DNA from: Asticcacaulis tiandongensis
GTDB lineage: Bacteria; Pseudomonadota; Alphaproteobacteria; Caulobacterales; Caulobacteraceae
NCBI RefSeq assembly: GCF_006475605.1
Contig: NZ_ML636837.1
Coordinates: 562,584-626,583, forward strand
Reading direction: 5' to 3'
Length of the DNA: 64,000 bases
Shown: one piece after another, positions 61,313 to 64,000 of the stretch
How positions within the stretch are numbered: position 1 is the first letter of the stretch
Layout: each line of letters starts with the position of its first letter
Notes under the pieces: model-generated
Databases searched by the model: none
What the model saw: only the letters and a program-made list of their open reading frames with translations
What the model was told of the DNA's origin: nothing
Program-made: the position numbers and the translations under genes

Positions 61313-62467
61313 ATGTCATCTGCCTTTCCCTATACGGTTTTACAGGTCGTGCCGAACCTTGATACGGGCGGCGTGGAGCAGACTGTGCTCGATATGGCCA
61401 AGGCCATTACCGAGGCGGGCGGGCGGGCTATTGTTGCCTCACAGGGCGGGCGTCTGGAGGCGGCCTTGGCAGAGACGGGTGCAGTGTTTCACCGGATGCC
61501 GGTACATTCCAAAAACCCCTATGTGCAGTTCAAGAACTACTATGCGCTTCAGGCCCTGATCCGTCAGGAAAAGGTCGATATTGTCCATGTGCGGTCGCGC
61601 GCGCCAGCCTTGGCGGCGATTGGCGCGGCACGGGCGTCGGCCATAAGGTCGGTGACCACCTATCACGGTATCTATAAGGCTAAGGGCAAGCTCAAGCACT
61701 GGTATAATGGTCTGATGACGCGGGCAGATATCACGATTGCCAATTCTGACTATACGCGGACACATATCCTTGAGACCTATCCGGTTGAGGCGGCGCGTGT
61801 GGTGTCGATACCGCGTGGGGTTGACCTGAAACGCTTTGATCCAGCGCAGGTGTCCGATGAGCGCAAGACGGCGCTGGCGGCGGCGTGGGGCCTAGATCCG
61901 GCGGATGAACGTCCGCTGTTTGTGCTGGCCGGACGGCTGACGCGCTGGAAGGGGCAGGTGCTGATCCTTGAGGCCTTTGCGCGGCTGAAAGACCTGCCGT
62001 GGCGGCTGGTACTGGCCGGTGACGATCAGGGGCGGCGTGATTATCGCGCCGAACTGGAAAATTTGATTGCCCAAAACGGGTTTTCAGATCGGGTCTATCT
62101 GACGGGGCATTGTGCGGACATGCCTGCCGCCTATGGTTTGAGTGATTTTGCGCTGGCCCCTTCGCTTGAGCCGGAAGCCTTTGGCCGCACGGCGGTTGAG
62201 CCTCAGGCCATGGGGAGGCCCGTTTTGGCGGCGGCGCACGGGGCCACGACAGAGACGGTGGAGGACGGTGTGACCGGCTGGCTGGTGACGCCTGCGGAGG
62301 TTGCGGCATGGGCCGGGGCGCTTGAGCGCGCGCTGGCGACGCCCGAAACCCTAAGAGCCGAAATGGGTGCGCTGGGCCGTCAGCGCACCGAAGCGCGTTT
62401 CAGCCTTGAGGTCATGTGCGCCCGCACCCTTGAGGTCTATCGCACACTGATGACACCGGCGGCATAA
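61313..62467 (+). CDS. Family 4 glycosyltransferase
   Basis: 384 residues, GT-B fold. The N-terminal VVPNLDTGGVEQTVLDMA holds the glycine-rich loop common in this family. The C-terminal half has GRLTRWKGQVLILEAFA, LAGDDQGRRDYRAEL and the ExxxE segment LEPEAFGRTAVEPQAMG for the nucleotide sugar. Acceptor and sugar are unknown; lipopolysaccharide or other envelope glycan is likely. It stands alone, 166 bp upstream of infC. Confidence 0.88.
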   Translation: MSSAFPYTVLQVVPNLDTGGVEQTVLDMAKAITEAGGRAIVASQGGRLEAALAETGAVFHRMPVHSKNPYVQFKNYYALQALIRQEKVDIVHVRSRAPALAAIGAARASAIRSVTTYHGIYKAKGKLKHWYNGLMTRADITIANSDYTRTHILETYPVEAARVVSIPRGVDLKRFDPAQVSDERKTALAAAWGLDPADERPLFVLAGRLTRWKGQVLILEAFARLKDLPWRLVLAGDDQGRRDYRAELENLIAQNGFSDRVYLTGHCADMPAAYGLSDFALAPSLEPEAFGRTAVEPQAMGRPVLAAAHGATTETVEDGVTGWLVTPAEVAAWAGALERALATPETLRAEMGALGRQRTEARFSLEVMCARTLEVYRTLMTPAA

Positions 62468-62469
62468 TT

Positions 62470-62509
62470 CCGGTATTCTGATTTACGGTATTCTGATTTT
62501 ACGGTAATT
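62470..62509 (+). repeat. Short tandem repeat before infC
   Basis: About two and a half copies of a 15-16 bp unit beginning CGGTATTCTGATTT follow one another. It lies between the glycosyltransferase stop and the infC promoter region; no function is apparent. Confidence 0.6.
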
Positions 62510-62517
62510 CGGGGGGA

Positions 62518-62546
62518 TTGCGGGAATTAACGCCATTGGGCATAAT
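62518..62546 (+). promoter_or_regulatory. Candidate infC promoter
   Basis: TTGCGG and CATAAT are 17 bp apart, about 90 bp upstream of the infC start. The -35 match is only moderate. Confidence 0.35.
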
Positions 62547-62633
62547 TGGGGCCTATGCTTTGGCTGCGTTTCGCGCTATGTGAACGTGGCTTTAAAATTA
62601 GCCCTTTCCTATAACTGCTATGGAGACTGACCT

Positions 62634-63167
62634 ATTCGTCGCCCTATCCAAACTCCGCCGACCAAAGACGGCCCCCGTATCAATCAGGACATCAAGGTTC
62701 CCCGCGTTCTTCTGATCGATCACAATGGCGAAAAACAAGGCATCATGCCGACTTCTGCGGCCCTTGAGGCCGCTGAGGAAGCCGGTCTTGATCTGGTAGA
62801 GGTCTCTCCCACCGCTGACCCGCCTGTCTGCAAAATCCTTGATTACGGCAAGTACCGTTTCCAGGAGCAGAAGAAAAAGGCCGAGGCGCGTAAGAAGCAG
62901 AAGGTCGTCGAAATCAAGGAAATCAAGCTGCGTCCGAATATCGACAAGCATGATTACGAGGTCAAGGCCAAGGCTATGCATCGCTTCTTTGACGAAGGCG
63001 ACAAGGTTAAGGTTACCTTGCGTTTCCGTGGCCGTGAAATGGCGCACCCTGAACTGGGCATGAAACTGCTCAATCAGGTGAAGGCCGATTTCGAGGAAAC
63101 CACGCGCGTTGAATATGAGCCGCGCATGGAAGGCCGCCAGATGATTATGATTCTGGCCCCGAAGTAG
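62634..63167 (+). CDS. infC: Translation initiation factor IF-3, AUU start
   Basis: 177 residues when started at ATT 62634, preceded by GGAG eight bases upstream. The first ATG in frame (62745) would remove 37 residues of the conserved N-domain, including the segment [19 protein letters not shown] and [18 protein letters not shown]-3 binds the 30S subunit and checks the start codon. E. coli infC also starts with AUU, which lets IF-3 repress its own translation, so the same autoregulation is likely here. The rest ([20 protein letters not shown] and [11 protein letters not shown]) is fully conserved. A strong terminator follows. Confidence 0.95.
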   Translation: MRRPIQTPPTKDGPRINQDIKVPRVLLIDHNGEKQGIMPTSAALEAAEEAGLDLVEVSPTADPPVCKILDYGKYRFQEQKKKAEARKKQKVVEIKEIKLRPNIDKHDYEVKAKAMHRFFDEGDKVKVTLRFRGREMAHPELGMKLLNQVKADFEETTRVEYEPRMEGRQMIMILAPK

Positions 63168-63192
63168 GTTTTGCCAAGATTGCGTTATGAAA

Positions 63193-63215
63193 GGGGCCGT
63201 TTGCGGCCCCTTTTT
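63193..63215 (+). terminator. Terminator after infC
   Basis: GGGGCC pairs with GGCCCC, with GTTTGC in the loop, and is followed by five T. rpmI and rplT, the usual partners of infC, do not follow; the next gene is convergent. Confidence 0.88.
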
Positions 63216-63222
63216 GCTGCCA

Positions 63223-63729
63223 TTAGTCCAGCGCCCCGATATAGGGCAGGCCGCGCCATTTACCGCCGTCATCAAGGCCATAGCCGACCAGATAGCGTTT
63301 AGGCGCTTCCCAGGCGACAAAATCGGCCTCAATGGCACGTGCGACGGGTTTGGCGGCCATAACCGCCGTCAGAACCTCAGTGGCACCGGCGCGCAGCAGG
63401 TGGTCGCGGGCAAATTTCAGGGATGCGCCGGTATCAAGCACATCATCCATGATCAGTACCTGACGACCGGAGACCGGGCGTTGCAGATCAGCACGCAGGA
63501 TCATTTCGCCGCTTTCATGTCCGTCGCCATAGGAGGACAGCCACAGGGAATCAAACGCCAGCCCCAGCCCCAGACGGGCCAGTGCGCGGGTCAGGTCGGC
63601 GGAAAACCAGATGCCGCCGGTCAGAAGGCATACGGCGATCGCATCGCCCGACAGGCGTGGTGCCATCTGTGCCGCAAGGACTTCTATGCGGGCGGCAATC
63701 TCGGTCTCACTGAGCAGAATATCAGGCAT
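63223..63729 (-). CDS. hpt: Hypoxanthine phosphoribosyltransferase
   Basis: 168 residues. The enzyme salvages hypoxanthine and guanine using PRPP. The PRPP motif VLIMDDVLDTGASL lies near residue 90, and the C-terminal VGYGLDDGGKWRGLPYIG matches the base-binding loop of the family. The N-terminal ILLSETEIAARIEVLAAQM is also conserved. The small gene at 63735 ends 5 bp upstream on the same strand, suggesting co-transcription. The family also has xanthine-preferring members, so exact base preference is not certain. Confidence 0.92.
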   Translation of the reverse strand: MPDILLSETEIAARIEVLAAQMAPRLSGDAIAVCLLTGGIWFSADLTRALARLGLGLAFDSLWLSSYGDGHESGEMILRADLQRPVSGRQVLIMDDVLDTGASLKFARDHLLRAGATEVLTAVMAAKPVARAIEADFVAWEAPKRYLVGYGLDDGGKWRGLPYIGALD

Positions 63730-63734
63730 GATGA

Positions 63735-63980
63735 TTAATTATGCAGATCGGCGCTCGTCAGGGCCGGACGCAGGGCCAGATTAGAATGGCTGGCCACGGG
63801 TTCTGGCTGATGCGCCGGTTCGTGGGCGGGGGCTTCTTCAACTAGAGGGGCGGCGTGTGTTTCTGTGACGGGCGTCTGTCTGACGACCGGCGCAGGCTGG
63901 GCCGAAAGTTGTGACGGGCGATACTGCGCCAGTTGTTTTAGCGCCTGAAGGTCAAAACTGAGATCAAGGCTTGAGGCCAT
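63735..63980 (-). CDS. Small proline-rich protein of unknown function
   Basis: 81 residues, with GGAAAC before the ATG. The first 25 residues could form a helix (SLDLSFDLQALKQLAQYRP); the remainder is Pro/Ala/Glu/His-rich (VEEAPAHEPAHQPEPVA) and probably disordered. There is no signal peptide or membrane segment. I know no family. It lies 5 bp upstream of hpt, and its promoter is probably just beyond or at the right edge of the window. Confidence 0.55.
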   Translation of the reverse strand: MASSLDLSFDLQALKQLAQYRPSQLSAQPAPVVRQTPVTETHAAPLVEEAPAHEPAHQPEPVASHSNLALRPALTSADLHN

Positions 63981-64000
63981 GTTTCCGGCGTCGGCGACAT

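Overview
The window reads as chromosomal DNA of an alphaproteobacterium of the family Caulobacteraceae; an Asticcacaulis-like species is my best guess, by inference and not proven. The grounds are a SciP (CtrA-antagonist) gene between fliF and flgE, GANTC methylation sites and TTAA-type CtrA-like half-sites at its promoter, the chvI-chvG-hprK-EIIA(Man) cluster typical of Alphaproteobacteria, a large Caulobacter-type TonB-dependent receptor, and moderately high GC throughout.

Layout. 1-10.2 kb is a flagellar block: fliG (5' end only), fliF, sciP, flgE, flgD and fliK on the minus strand, then flgK and flgL on the plus strand. A consensus sigma-54 promoter lies in front of fliK. 10.2-10.5 kb holds a palindromic repeat and a candidate structured small RNA with its own promoter and terminator. 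10.5-13.8 kb is the PTS/ChvGI regulatory operon. 13.97-15.67 kb is an unrecognised 568-residue protein. 15.7-25.3 kb looks like an inserted or rearranged stretch: a giant autotransporter, flanked by an imperfect direct repeat of the preceding gene's 3' end, and a type IIG-like restriction-methylation gene whose N-terminal nuclease part is cut off by an in-frame stop. tRNA-Leu(CAG) closes this stretch. 25.5-39.9 kb is mostly housekeeping: a complex I NDUFA9-like protein, UppP, a citrate synthase-like pseudoenzyme with a DNA-binding domain, a cation diffusion facilitator, a GST, a glycosyltransferase, Pgi, a Yip1 protein, an MHS transporter, a PP2C-kinase fusion and a carboxylesterase.

40-60.5 kb is a coherent pectin/galacturonate utilisation locus. 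A minus-strand operon encodes UxaA, a UxuB-type reductase, pectate lyase and an esterase. A divergent LacI-type regulator, uxaC, a six-gene plus-strand operon (sugar ABC transporter, GH28, GH105, an MhpD-like hydratase), a TonB receptor and kdgK follow. Copies of a palindrome, TGACACCGGTGTCA or close variants, sit in front of four of these transcription units (five copies in all), which defines a local regulon probably controlled by the LacI protein. The inferred flow is: pectate lyase cuts outside the cytoplasm, the TonB receptor and ABC transporter import oligogalacturonides, GH28 and GH105 cleave them inside, and UxaC, the reductase, UxaA and KdgK carry galacturonate to KDPG. No kduI, kduD or eda is present here.

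60.5-64 kb returns to housekeeping: an alpha/beta hydrolase, a glycosyltransferase, infC with the non-canonical AUU start, a hypoxanthine phosphoribosyltransferase and a small proline-rich protein. I saw no CRISPR array, rRNA, transposase or phage gene.
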